From assembly GCA_902825965.1 (NCBI GenBank), contig CADEDA010000009.1, positions 62,001 to 126,000 on the forward strand: a stretch of DNA of 64,000 nt. The letters run 5' to 3'. Positions 8,386 through 16,835 of this stretch are shown here, piece after piece. The stretch comes from an uncultured Gemmatimonadota bacterium (GTDB taxonomy: Bacteria; Gemmatimonadota; Gemmatimonadetes; Gemmatimonadales; Gemmatimonadaceae). A program made the position numbers and the translations under genes. The stretch's first letter is position 1; every line of letters starts with the position of its first letter. Below the pieces are notes generated by a model. That model saw only the letters and a program-made list of their open reading frames with translations, searched no databases and was not told where the DNA came from.

Positions 8386-9921
8386 TCAGCGCAACTCCCA
8401 CTCCGCCACGCGCCGACCAGCGCGAACGTCCCAGATGCTGACACGCGCACTGCCACCGTTGGTCGCCAGCCGCTGCCCATCCGGTGAGAACGCCGCACTG
8501 AGCCCTCGCTCGCCGTAGCCCCCTCGGCTCCGAGCGTACTCAGGCGCCGAAAGTGCCGCGCGGCGCTCCCCCGTGCCGGCATCCAGGATCTCGGCCGTCC
8601 CAGAGCGGAGGGCGAACAGCAGCCCGCCTGGGCCCACTGCATACACCCGCACCGCGCTTGGCAAGGTCCGCAGCAGCGCACCCGAGCGCGCGTCGCGCAC
8701 CGCGAACACTTCTCGATGTCCCTGGATGGCGAGCAGCCGACCGTCCGGACTCGGCAGCGCCGGATGGGCGCCGACGATGCCCGACGCATCCACCTCACCG
8801 GTTGCGACACCTGTGGTGACATCGTAGACACGGAACACGGGTGGGCTCGCGGGGCGTGCAACCAGCCAACGCGCGTTGCGACTGAATGCGACGGGCCGCA
8901 GCGCTGCACGGTCGACGATGCTGACGCGCCGTGCTCCGCTCCCACGATCGACGATGTCGATCCGTCCGCCCGCGCCAGCGACGGCGGCGACGCGTGCGTC
9001 GGCACTGAACGTCGAATCGCCACGCCGGATCGGCACCGAGTCGCGCTCAACGGGGAAATGGAATCGCGCGGGATGCGCCGGTCCCGTCTCGGTCCGCACC
9101 GACGCCCCGCGTGCGAGGTCGTGCCACTTCCGCGTGCCCTCGGCGTCGACCGTGACCAGACTGCGTCCGTCGTCGCGCCAGTCCATCGCCACCACCTGCG
9201 GGAAGTAGCCCCGGTGCTCCAGCCAGTGGACCTCGAGACCCGAGCGCAGATCGAGGATGCGCACGTCCACGCCGACACGCGTCACGGTGTATGGCCCGTA
9301 GGGCCCGGCGAGTTCGAGTCCATCGGTATCATCGATGCCTTCGCTGACGGTGGCGCCACTGACCGCATCCACCACGCGCACGCGTGTGCCGACCCGCAAC
9401 ACCAATCCCGCGCCGTCGCCACGGAAGCCGAGCACCGCGTACTGCATCGGGACGGGAATCGGCGCGCTGGTCTCGTCCGGCGATGGCTCCCCATCCGTGC
9501 CGCGGATGACGGTGCTCTCGTCCGCGAAGTGGGCGATGCTCCGCCGTGTCGTGTCCACTGGCGTCGCGCGCAGCTGGTAGCGCCGCACCACGCCGTCGGT
9601 GTCCGCCGCCGCCGCGAGGTGCAGGCGCATCCCTGCACCGTCCAGCGCCCGGCGGAGTGCCGCCGCGGCGCTGTCGCCGGCGGGGAGGATCTCCTCGATG
9701 GCCCGCGCGAACCCGCGGTCGGGTTGTGCTCGGCGGTGGCGATCCTGGGCGCGCAGGAGATCGCGCATGGCGGCGATCACCACCGAGTCCGCGTGCTGCC
9801 GCTCGAACTCGCGTCGCACCTGCGCTGCCGGCCGACGCGAGAGCCACCATGCGCCCGCGAGACAGACGAGGAGCAGCGCTGCGAAGGGCGCAGCGCGGGA
9901 GCGGGCTGGCGGCGCGGGCAT
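8386..9921 (-). CDS. Membrane-anchored WD40-like beta-propeller protein
   Basis: A 511-residue protein with one N-terminal hydrophobic helix (about residues 10-27, AAPFAALLLVCLAGAWWL), probably an uncleaved anchor. A roughly 120-residue helical region follows, then a series of WD40/quinoprotein-like blades, seen in repeats such as VVAMDWRDDGRSLVTVDAEGTRKW, HPALPSPDGRLLAIQGHREVFAVRD and the last blade AAFSPDGQRLATNGGSARVSIWDVRAGR. These usually serve as protein interaction platforms outside the cytoplasm. It stands alone, divergent from the DinB gene at 10008. Confidence 0.8.
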   Translation of the reverse strand: MPAPPARSRAAPFAALLLVCLAGAWWLSRRPAAQVRREFERQHADSVVIAAMRDLLRAQDRHRRAQPDRGFARAIEEILPAGDSAAAALRRALDGAGMRLHLAAAADTDGVVRRYQLRATPVDTTRRSIAHFADESTVIRGTDGEPSPDETSAPIPVPMQYAVLGFRGDGAGLVLRVGTRVRVVDAVSGATVSEGIDDTDGLELAGPYGPYTVTRVGVDVRILDLRSGLEVHWLEHRGYFPQVVAMDWRDDGRSLVTVDAEGTRKWHDLARGASVRTETGPAHPARFHFPVERDSVPIRRGDSTFSADARVAAVAGAGGRIDIVDRGSGARRVSIVDRAALRPVAFSRNARWLVARPASPPVFRVYDVTTGVATGEVDASGIVGAHPALPSPDGRLLAIQGHREVFAVRDARSGALLRTLPSAVRVYAVGPGGLLFALRSGTAEILDAGTGERRAALSAPEYARSRGGYGERGLSAAFSPDGQRLATNGGSARVSIWDVRAGRRVAEWELR

Positions 9922-10007
9922 CAGTGGAGAACTTACGCGCCTCGGTCCCGTTCGCCATCATGCATCGGTGTCCGCGCATCCACCACGGCAGTCGCGGAGG
10001 AGGAGCC

Positions 10008-10469
10008 ATGCAGGAGCAGCAGTTGTTCACCCGGTTCTGGGCCCAGGAGTCCGAGACCACGGCGCGCGTGTTGGCGCGCATCCCGGATGGCTCCGACTAC
10101 CGTCCCGACCCCAAGTCGAGGACGGCGCGGGAGATCGCCTGGCAGATCGTGTGCGAGGAGCGCATGCTGATCGAGGCGATGGAGACAGGCGCGATGCGCT
10201 GGGAGTCCACGGCGCCACCCGCGACCATGCGCGAGGTCGAACGCATCTATGTGAAGGAGAGCGCCGCGACCGTGGCGCGGTGGGCGGCACTGCCGGCAGC
10301 CCGATGGTCGGGCTCGCTCGAGTTCTTCGGCAAGCAGCGGGCGGCCGCCCCGATGGCCTGGAGCTTCCTCTTCGACATCGTGCACCATCGCGGGCAGATC
10401 AGTACCTATCTCCGGCCCATGGGGTCCACTGTCCCGCAGATCTATGGACCGAGCGGGGACGAACCCTGA
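10008..10469 (+). CDS. DinB-family protein
   Basis: A 153-residue four-helix-bundle protein of the DinB/YfiT superfamily. The metal-site histidine region is FDIVHHRGQISTYLRPMG near the C-terminus; an N-terminal histidine usually found in the ligand set is not obvious (the equivalent helix reads REIAWQIVCEERMLIEAM). A very strong ribosome site (GGAGGAGGAG, ending three bases before the start codon) fixes the ATG at 10008. Members are metal-dependent thiol-handling enzymes (bacillithiol or mycothiol transferases), but most in this phylum are uncharacterised. Confidence 0.85.
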   Translation: MQEQQLFTRFWAQESETTARVLARIPDGSDYRPDPKSRTAREIAWQIVCEERMLIEAMETGAMRWESTAPPATMREVERIYVKESAATVARWAALPAARWSGSLEFFGKQRAAAPMAWSFLFDIVHHRGQISTYLRPMGSTVPQIYGPSGDEP

Positions 10470-10605
10470 GTGGTCGTACGCACCGCCAACAGTGCCCCAC
10501 GCCCGGCATCCGTACTTCGAGTTCCAGGTCGATCAGCCGGCGGTCCACAAACCCTTCGTGGTGCCGAAGGTGTCATAGCGGCAACCCCGACACTCCGGAG
10601 TCGCC

Positions 10606-11985
10606 GTGCGATCCATCACCGCGCTCGTCGTCGCCGTCGCGCTGCTCCCGGGCGCCGCACAGCGCCGAGACCTTGGCACCGCGGTGGCCGGGGCATCGGC
10701 CGCGATGCCTGCGACGCCGCTCACACCCGCGCAGTACCGCGCGGACATCGCCCAGCTGCGCGGCGCGCTTGACCAGACGGAGAAGTCCTGGGCGCCGGGG
10801 GTGAAGCTCACGGCGCTCGCACGACTCGATGCACTGGCGGCAGCAGCGGACACGCTGCACGAGGTCTACTTCCATCTGGAGATCTCACGGATCGTCGCGC
10901 TGGCCGACAACGGGCATACGGTGGTGCCGGCGCAGAGTCGAGCCCACCGCTACAACCGGGTCGCGCTGCGTTTGGCTCCTTTCGGCCAGCAGTTCCACGT
11001 GCTGCGCGCCACCACAGAGCCTGCCGCGCTGCTCGGCGCGCGCCTCGTGTCGATTGACGGCCGTTCGATCGACACACTGCGGGCCGTCGCGCGGACGCTG
11101 AGCGGCGGACCTCCGGCGTGGCGCGACCGCGGGGTCCCGGCGTTCCTGGAGAGTCCGCAACAGCTCCATGCCCTCAGGCTGGTCGAGGGCGCGGACGCCG
11201 CGACCTATCGATTCGAACGCCTCGACGGGAGCATCGTCGAACAGCGGATGCTGGCGATCGCCCCGGACTCCGCGGCGCCGATCATCGCGGCGTCGCGGTG
11301 GTGGTACCCGGAGACCGCCGTGTCGGGGACGGAAGCGCTCCTTCCGCTGCTCTCGCCGTCGGATGCCCCGTGGGTGCTCGCGGAGGCGGGCAAGCCATTC
11401 CGCTGGCGCGCGGCACCCGATCTGGACGCGCTGGTGGTCGAGTTGCGGGCGACGATGGATCAAGGCCCCGCGCGCATCCGCGCATTCCTCGATTCGATGA
11501 GTGCGGAGATCCGCGCGCGCCGTCCGGGCAACGTCGTGCTTGACCTGCGCTTCAACGGTGGCGGCGACCTCAACACCACGCGCGCGTTCGTGCAGTCCCT
11601 CCCCCGCCTCGTGACGGGTCGCGTGTTCGTGCTCACCAGCCCGTACACGTTCTCCGCGGCCATCTCGACCGTGGGATATCTCAAGCAGGCGGCGCCGGAG
11701 CGGGTATCGATTGTCGGCGAGGAGGTCGGCGACCGCACCGAGTTCTGGGCGGAGGGGCGGCCGATCCAGCTGGAGCAGAGCCGGATCCGCGTGGGACTCG
11801 CCACCGAGCGTCACGACTACAAGGACGGCTGCCGCGCATACGCCGACTGCCACGGCAACGTGGTCCGCAATCCGATCGTACTTGCGAGCCTCGCACCGGA
11901 CGTGTCGGCGCCGTGGACGATCGAGGACTACCGACGCGGACGCGACCCCGGAATGGAGGCCGTGCGACGGCTGCTCGGGCGCTGA
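10606..11985 (+). CDS. Secreted S41-family (tail-specific protease-like) peptidase
   Basis: A 459-residue protein with a signal peptide (MRSITALVVAVALLPGAAQ). A central part has a degenerate PDZ-like segment (LLGARLVSIDGRSIDTL), followed by the S41 core: NVVLDLRFNGGGDLNTTRAFVQSL, the nucleophile segment TSPYTFSAAI with Ser at about residue 350, and GEEVGDRTEFWAEG further on. S41 enzymes cleave C-terminal regions of periplasmic proteins with a Ser-Lys dyad. The expected lysine should lie about 25 residues downstream, where none is obvious, so catalysis is uncertain. It is probably monocistronic. Confidence 0.8.
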   Translation: MRSITALVVAVALLPGAAQRRDLGTAVAGASAAMPATPLTPAQYRADIAQLRGALDQTEKSWAPGVKLTALARLDALAAAADTLHEVYFHLEISRIVALADNGHTVVPAQSRAHRYNRVALRLAPFGQQFHVLRATTEPAALLGARLVSIDGRSIDTLRAVARTLSGGPPAWRDRGVPAFLESPQQLHALRLVEGADAATYRFERLDGSIVEQRMLAIAPDSAAPIIAASRWWYPETAVSGTEALLPLLSPSDAPWVLAEAGKPFRWRAAPDLDALVVELRATMDQGPARIRAFLDSMSAEIRARRPGNVVLDLRFNGGGDLNTTRAFVQSLPRLVTGRVFVLTSPYTFSAAISTVGYLKQAAPERVSIVGEEVGDRTEFWAEGRPIQLEQSRIRVGLATERHDYKDGCRAYADCHGNVVRNPIVLASLAPDVSAPWTIEDYRRGRDPGMEAVRRLLGR

Positions 11986-12167
11986 GTGGGGGGCGGGTGC
12001 TGGCTTCAACCTCAGGGAGCCCGATCCGCCCGGAAGAGGATCGCGCCCCCAGGAGTGACGAATACCGGGAACGACGCCTTGCGCGTGCAGTGTACGCCGG
12101 TTTCAATCAATCAGATTGCGTACGACTCGCCGTCCCTTCTTCTCCTCCTGCAGCCGTGCATCTCCGC

Positions 12168-13667
12168 ATGAGACTTCACCTGGTCCGCCTCGCGACCGGG
12201 CTCCTGTTCGCGGTGCTCGCCGCACCCCCGATCGGGGCCCAGTGGACGCCGACTGCCGGCATCGAAGTCCTCCGAGGGGAGCGAAGCACCGTGATCTTGC
12301 GCATACCGTCACCGACCGTCGACGCGGCCGCGCAGCAGCGCGTCGCCGCGCTCATCGCCGGCTGCGCCGACAGTCTGCGATGGTCCAGCGACAACGTGTC
12401 GGCGATTGCTCGCGGCGCATCCTCCACGGCGCAGGCGGCCGAGCGAGACGTTCTCTTGGTCACCGTGATTGCGCACCCACCGAACGACGCCGGGTGCGGC
12501 GATCCGTGGACTGCGACCGCCCTACTCGGCGGTCACGGCCTCTGGATGACGCGCGACGCGTCAGCCGCAGCCGGGAGCGGCATCGCCGCGATTGGCGTGA
12601 CACAGGCCGGGCGCTCGATCGACGGCACGGGCCGCGAACGATTACCGTTGACGGCTGTCACACCCGACGGGGTGCGCCCGACGACGACCGTGTATGCGCG
12701 TCTGCGCCTGCCGGTACGCGAGATCGGGCCCGACGCTGAGCGGCCTTCCGCGGCAGTACGGTTCACCATCGCCTTCGATTCTGGCAGTGCGGACGACGTC
12801 ATCGACGTGCCGTGGGAGTCGATCCGCGATCTGTGGCAGCTGGCCCTCATCGATCGCGTGACGTCCGAGGGTGCGATTCCGGCGCTGCCGGTGGTCGACC
12901 TCGCCGCGCCGCGCGACAGCGCGTTGCTCGCGGCGCGACAGCGTCTCGCATCCGGTGCCAGCGCGGGAGCGGCGGTCGCAGACGTCATCCGTCGCACGAC
13001 CGCGATCGGCGTGTCGCGAGCGGATCGGGTGTGGGCCCGAGCGCAGACCGCTCTCGCGCTCGATCTCGTCTCAGATGAGTTCGGCGTCCGACTCATCACG
13101 GCGGCGTTGCTCGAGGATGAGCCGTGCTTCCGCTGGGGCGCCGACGCCCCGGCGCGCCTGCGGGAGGAGACACGGCGACTCGCCTCGCCACGTGCGCGCT
13201 GCGACGAAGCGCCTGCGTGGCTGGTCGCAGGTCGTGCAGCCGTGCTGCCCGGACTCGGGCGACCGAAGCTGCACAACGGACGCGAGAATCAGCGATACGC
13301 CTTCACGTTGGTTGTCGTGGGCGCATTCGCGTTGAGCCAATGGCAGAACCAGACGGCAAAGCGAGAGTATCGAGCCTATCTGGACGAGACGGTGGCGCCG
13401 GGAGGAATCGGGAGCATCGGAGACGTTCCGTCGATGTTCACACGTGCCGAAGCGGCGCGCACGCGCGCGACCGCGCTCGCTGTGGTCGGGATCGCCACGT
13501 GGATCCTCCATGGCGCGGCTTCTCTCAGCCAAGAGAAGAAGTTCGGACGCCGACTGGCGGAACTCTCGGCCGTGAGCACGACACCAGCGGCTCCACGAAT
13601 CGGACTGCAGCCCGCGTTGACCTTGTCAACGGACAGGATCGGCCTCGGCCTGAGCATTCAATGGTGA
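12168..13667 (+). CDS. Hypothetical secreted/envelope protein
   Basis: I do not recognise this 499-residue protein. It has a clear signal peptide (LVRLATGLLFAVLAAPPIGAQ, cleavage after GAQ). A long middle section without motifs includes a VDVPWESIRDLWQLALIDRV-like helix. The C-terminal part has WLVAGRAAVLPGLGRPKLHNGREN, then two hydrophobic helices (FTLVVVGAFALSQW and ATALAVVGIATWILHGA). This 'LPGLG...G....Y' pattern with paired helices resembles DUF5683-like membrane proteins seen next to PEGA or TonB proteins. The ATG at 12168 precedes the signal sequence directly; a GTG lies 12 bases upstream. It overlaps the next gene by seven bases. Confidence 0.75.
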   Translation: MRLHLVRLATGLLFAVLAAPPIGAQWTPTAGIEVLRGERSTVILRIPSPTVDAAAQQRVAALIAGCADSLRWSSDNVSAIARGASSTAQAAERDVLLVTVIAHPPNDAGCGDPWTATALLGGHGLWMTRDASAAAGSGIAAIGVTQAGRSIDGTGRERLPLTAVTPDGVRPTTTVYARLRLPVREIGPDAERPSAAVRFTIAFDSGSADDVIDVPWESIRDLWQLALIDRVTSEGAIPALPVVDLAAPRDSALLAARQRLASGASAGAAVADVIRRTTAIGVSRADRVWARAQTALALDLVSDEFGVRLITAALLEDEPCFRWGADAPARLREETRRLASPRARCDEAPAWLVAGRAAVLPGLGRPKLHNGRENQRYAFTLVVVGAFALSQWQNQTAKREYRAYLDETVAPGGIGSIGDVPSMFTRAEAARTRATALAVVGIATWILHGAASLSQEKKFGRRLAELSAVSTTPAAPRIGLQPALTLSTDRIGLGLSIQW

Positions 13668-14038
13668 ACGCACGTTCGCGACGGCGCCTCACGCCCTTTG
13701 CCCTTGCCGGGTTGGTCACGCTCGGATGTGTGGTCGGACCCTTCGAGCATCGGAATCCGCACGATCCGGAAACCCAGATCACGGTATCGCTCGCTTCGAA
13801 TCGGGATACCCTCACGGCCGCGCAACCCGACGCCGTGATGCAGATGGTCACGGTACCGGTGGTCGAGGGCTACGTCGTCCTGTGGGGCAGTGCCAAGCCG
13901 GAGTTGGTCGCGAGCATCGGAAACGGCACGTTCCGACGCGTGGCTGCACCGACGACGATCGATTCGGCGCAAGTCTTCGGCTACTTCCTCGGCGGACGCG
14001 TTGCGACCCGCATGGTGTACGTGCTGCCGACTCCGTAG
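13661..14038 (+). CDS. Small putative lipoprotein or exported protein
   Basis: A 125-residue protein with a basic start (VNARSRRRLTPF), a hydrophobic stretch and a cysteine at LAGLVTLGCVVGP that may be a lipidation site, although the residues before it (VTLG) fit the lipobox consensus poorly. The rest is beta-rich without a known motif. ATG at 13661 overlaps the upstream gene, and GTG at 13664 is an alternative. Its coupling to the 12168 gene suggests that they act together in the envelope. Confidence 0.65.
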   Translation: MVNARSRRRLTPFALAGLVTLGCVVGPFEHRNPHDPETQITVSLASNRDTLTAAQPDAVMQMVTVPVVEGYVVLWGSAKPELVASIGNGTFRRVAAPTTIDSAQVFGYFLGGRVATRMVYVLPTP

Positions 14039-14053
14039 CGGTGGCGGCAGCGT

Positions 14054-14071
14054 GTTCACGCGGGAGTGAAC
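14054..14071 (+). promoter_or_regulatory. Hairpin with the ribosome binding site in its loop
   Basis: GTTCAC (14054-14059) pairs with GTGAAC (14066-14071), leaving GCGGGA as the loop, and the ATG at 14073 follows one base later. The Shine-Dalgarno-like GGGAG spans loop and stem. It may modulate translation of the small reading frame that follows, or be a weak end signal for the upstream gene. Confidence 0.3.
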
Positions 14072-14072
14072 G

Positions 14073-14369
14073 ATGGCGTCCACCAAGACCAAGACAAAGC
14101 CCATGCGAGCGAGCATCACCGCCTCTCTCAGCCTGCGCACCGGCGACGCCCACCTCAACGGCGTCGAGGTCCGCGGCCGCGAACTGCCGGTGTACGTGGG
14201 AATGACCGGACCCGCGCGGGCCGGGCGCCTGCGGACGCGCGGTCGCAGCCGCACAGGAAAGGCGGGTCTCTCCCTCAAGCGGCTCGCGGACCCGCACCTC
14301 GGTGTGCCCGAGGTGATCAGCACGGCGTCGGTGGCCGGCATCGGACAGCCTTCCCCGGTCCGTCCATGA
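14073..14369 (+). CDS. Doubtful small protein of 98 residues
   Basis: An open frame beginning MASTKTKTKPMRASITASLS, with a GGGAG ribosome site upstream and a stop that overlaps the ATG of the next gene (ATGA). That layout is what real coupled genes in this window show. The composition (many Arg, Lys, Gly) and lack of any known motif weaken the case, and the reverse strand is open too. It may equally be a leader region for the 14366 gene. Confidence 0.3.
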   Translation: MASTKTKTKPMRASITASLSLRTGDAHLNGVEVRGRELPVYVGMTGPARAGRLRTRGRSRTGKAGLSLKRLADPHLGVPEVISTASVAGIGQPSPVRP

Positions 14370-15532
14370 GCGCCCTGCGGACCGGTCCATTCCGCTTCGC
14401 GCGGCTGGGCTCGCTGCTCGTGGCCTCCTGCCTCGCCGTGCCGCTGCCCTCCCAAGGCTTGATCAGCGGACGGGCACTCCTGCCCAACTCCACGCGCCCG
14501 CTCGCCTGCGTTGACGCAGCCTTGCGGCGCGCCGACGGAACGGTGGTCGCCCGGACCTTCGTGCGCGAGGACGGCACGTTCGAGTTCGCGGCCCCTGCCG
14601 CCGGACGCTACGTGGTCGCGTTCAGCACGCTGGGCATGTCCGAGGCCGTCGCGTCGCTCGATTCGCTGTTGCCGACCTCCGATGTCGACCGCACGTTCGC
14701 CGTTCCGCTCGCGCCCGTGGACTCGCTCGTGGAGCGGGTGGACGCGCTGCGCGCGGACGCGCGGTTCGCCCGACTCGCGAGCAATAACATTGCGCCGCGC
14801 TATCCGGCCGCCGAACGGTCCGCGGGCCTCGAGGGCGGCGTGGTCGCGGCCCTCGTCGTACGCGCGGATGGCATGGTCGACCCCACACTGTCCTCGATCC
14901 TGTACGCCTCGGCGGCCCCCTTCGAGGCCGCCGTGCGCGACGCGTTCGTGCAGATGCGGTATGAGCCTGCGTCCGTCGGTGGGCAGTTCCGCTGTTCGCT
15001 GCTCGTGGTGCCGTTCATCTTCGAGCTCTCGGGGGGCGCGACGGCGCGATCGCCTTCGTACGTCACCGGCCAGGTCGCGACACTCCCGCCGAGCGTGGTC
15101 ACGTCGCCTCCGGGTGGCGAACGCGGCGTGTGCCCCCCGCGCCCGGCTCCGAACGACAGCGTCCCGCCGGTCTATCTGGCCTGCCATGTCGATCGCGAGG
15201 CACGCGAGGCGCGCAGCAACGCGGTCTTGAACTGGGAGCCGGCCGGTGGCGAGCTGCGACCCGGCGCCTGCTTCCGCGTCGAGGTCCGGTTCATCGTCGA
15301 CGCACAGGGGATCCCCGAGCCCGGCACGGCCGCGCTCATCTCGACCAACAATGCGGGCTTCGGCAATGCGTTTCTCGCCCTGGTACCCGACCTCCGCTAC
15401 CAACCGGCGCGCTTGAATGGACGTCCCGTGCGCCAGGTCGTGACGTTCCGCGAGTCGATCGGCGCGGTGACGGTCGACAATCGGGGCCTGGGCGTGGGCT
15501 CGGCCACCCCGACGCGACGTGCCCGCTGCTAG
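14366..15532 (+). CDS. Secreted protein with two TonB C-terminal-like domains
   Basis: A 388-residue protein with a signal peptide (LGSLLVASCLAVPLPSQG). First comes a carboxypeptidase-regulatory-like beta sandwich (LISGRALLPNSTRPLACVDAALR..DGTFEFAAPAAGRYVV). Then a TonB_C-like domain at about residues 145-215: APRYPAAERSAGLEGGVVAA, followed by FEAAVRDAFVQMRYEPA. A second, more diverged copy at about 285-370 has VEVRFIVDAQGIPEPG and LRYQPARLNGRPVRQ. TonB_C domains in energy transducers contact TonB boxes of outer-membrane receptors. Here the protein lacks the usual N-terminal anchor and proline-rich spacer, so a periplasmic accessory role is more likely than classical TonB function. Confidence 0.75.
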   Translation: MSALRTGPFRFARLGSLLVASCLAVPLPSQGLISGRALLPNSTRPLACVDAALRRADGTVVARTFVREDGTFEFAAPAAGRYVVAFSTLGMSEAVASLDSLLPTSDVDRTFAVPLAPVDSLVERVDALRADARFARLASNNIAPRYPAAERSAGLEGGVVAALVVRADGMVDPTLSSILYASAAPFEAAVRDAFVQMRYEPASVGGQFRCSLLVVPFIFELSGGATARSPSYVTGQVATLPPSVVTSPPGGERGVCPPRPAPNDSVPPVYLACHVDREAREARSNAVLNWEPAGGELRPGACFRVEVRFIVDAQGIPEPGTAALISTNNAGFGNAFLALVPDLRYQPARLNGRPVRQVVTFRESIGAVTVDNRGLGVGSATPTRRARC

Positions 15533-15659
15533 CGAGCGGCAACGCTGCCCCGCGGCGCGGAGCGCCTCGGTAGGACGATCGTGGTGCGCACGCTGCGGCG
15601 CGCACGAGGCGATGTAGGGCGCGCGCGACGCGACGAGAGGACACGAAGATTTCCCTGAC

Positions 15660-15675
15660 AAACGCTCAGGCGTTT
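15660..15675. terminator. Small AAACGC/GCGTTT hairpin
   Basis: AAACGC-tcag-GCGTTT is a perfect 6-bp stem with a four-base loop in the 223-bp gap between the TonB_C-domain gene and the flavin oxidoreductase gene. On either strand the stem ends in a short T run (TTT). It could be a weak terminator or an operator half-site pair. Confidence 0.35.
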
Positions 15676-15755
15676 CTGGGCAGACATCGCTTCCGGTGGG
15701 TGGCAGACTCGATGGGCCGCAGTCCCCCCAGGCCCCTCCACCCCCGAGTCCCATC

Positions 15756-16835
15756 GTGCAATTCAGCATCTACTTCTTCGCGAATCAGGACGGCGAGGAT
15801 CACGCGCCCGACAAGTATCGCCTGATGCTCGAGGCTGCCCAGTGGGCCGATCGCAACAACTTCGCGCGACTCTGGACGCCTGAGCGTCATTTCCACCAGT
15901 TCGGTGGCCTCTCCCCCAATCCATCGGTGATCGCGGCCGCGCTCGCGGCCGTGACCAAGCGCATCCAGCTCTGCGCGGGCAGCGTGGTGCTCCCGCTGCA
16001 CGATCCGCTGCGTGTGGCCGAGGAGTGGGCGGTGGTGGACAATCTCTCCAACGGGCGCGTCGGACTCGGCGTGGCCTGCGGCTGGGTGCCGAACGACTTC
16101 GTGATCTCCGGCCGTCAGTCCACGTTCAATGAACGGCATCGCATCTTCGCCGAGGGCACCGACACCCTGCGCCGGCTGTGGCGCGGTGAACCGTTCCAGA
16201 CGACGAACCCGCAGGGGGAGGCAGTCTCCATCCGCACACTGCCGCGCCCGCTACAACGCGAGCTCCCGCTGTGGATCACTGCCGCCGGGAACCCGGAGAC
16301 GTTCCGCCAGGCCGGAACCCTGGGGGCGAACATCCTCACGCACCTGCTCGGGCAGACGGCCGGCGCACTCGCCTCCAAGATCAGGATCTACCGCGAGGCA
16401 TGGGAGGCGGCGGGCCACCCGGGTCGTGGCACGGTCACACTCATGCTGCACACATTGGTGGGCGACACCGACGAGGAGGTACGCCAGCTCGCACGCGAGC
16501 CCATGAAGCGCTACCTCGGATCCTCGCTGACGCTCGCGGCGAAGCACCTCGCCAGCGTGCCGTTCCTGCAGCATCCGGAACACATCGACACCGGCGCACT
16601 CACGCCGGACCTGGTGGACCAGACACTCGACGCCTCGTTCGAGAAGTACTTCGCCATGGCCAGCATGCTCGGGTCCATCGAGAAATGCATGGACGTCGTG
16701 CAGCAGTTTGCCGACGTGGACGTGGATGAACTCGCCTGTCTGATCGACTTCGGTGTGGCGGAGGACCGGGTGCTCGCGGCGCTGGAGAATCTCAACGTGG
16801 TGCGGGTGCTGTCGAAGGAGCCGGCGATGGTGTGA
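15756..16835 (+). CDS. MupA/Atu3666-type LLM flavin-dependent oxidoreductase
   Basis: A 359-residue luciferase-like monooxygenase. The N-terminus (FSIYFFANQDGEDHAPDKYR, then WTPERHFHQFGGLSPNPSVIAAALAAVT and CAGSVVLPLHDPLRVAEEWAVVDNLSNGRVGLGVACGWVPNDFV) matches the subgroup usually found inside or next to non-ribosomal peptide and polyketide synthase genes. The enzyme uses FMNH2 and O2, probably for hydroxylation. GTG at 15756 gives the family start; an upstream in-frame GTG at 15696 would add an unlikely proline-rich tail. No synthetase gene lies in this window. The 3' end overlaps the convergent export adaptor gene by 44 bp. Confidence 0.85.
   Translation: MQFSIYFFANQDGEDHAPDKYRLMLEAAQWADRNNFARLWTPERHFHQFGGLSPNPSVIAAALAAVTKRIQLCAGSVVLPLHDPLRVAEEWAVVDNLSNGRVGLGVACGWVPNDFVISGRQSTFNERHRIFAEGTDTLRRLWRGEPFQTTNPQGEAVSIRTLPRPLQRELPLWITAAGNPETFRQAGTLGANILTHLLGQTAGALASKIRIYREAWEAAGHPGRGTVTLMLHTLVGDTDEEVRQLAREPMKRYLGSSLTLAAKHLASVPFLQHPEHIDTGALTPDLVDQTLDASFEKYFAMASMLGSIEKCMDVVQQFADVDVDELACLIDFGVAEDRVLAALENLNVVRVLSKEPAMV

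Noticed and set aside
8216-8518. A plus-strand frame starting GTG with a hydrophobic beginning (LPVVLLRLPGEDL)
   Set aside because: It runs into the antisense of the WD40-like gene, has no ribosome site and no known motif; I treat it as non-coding.
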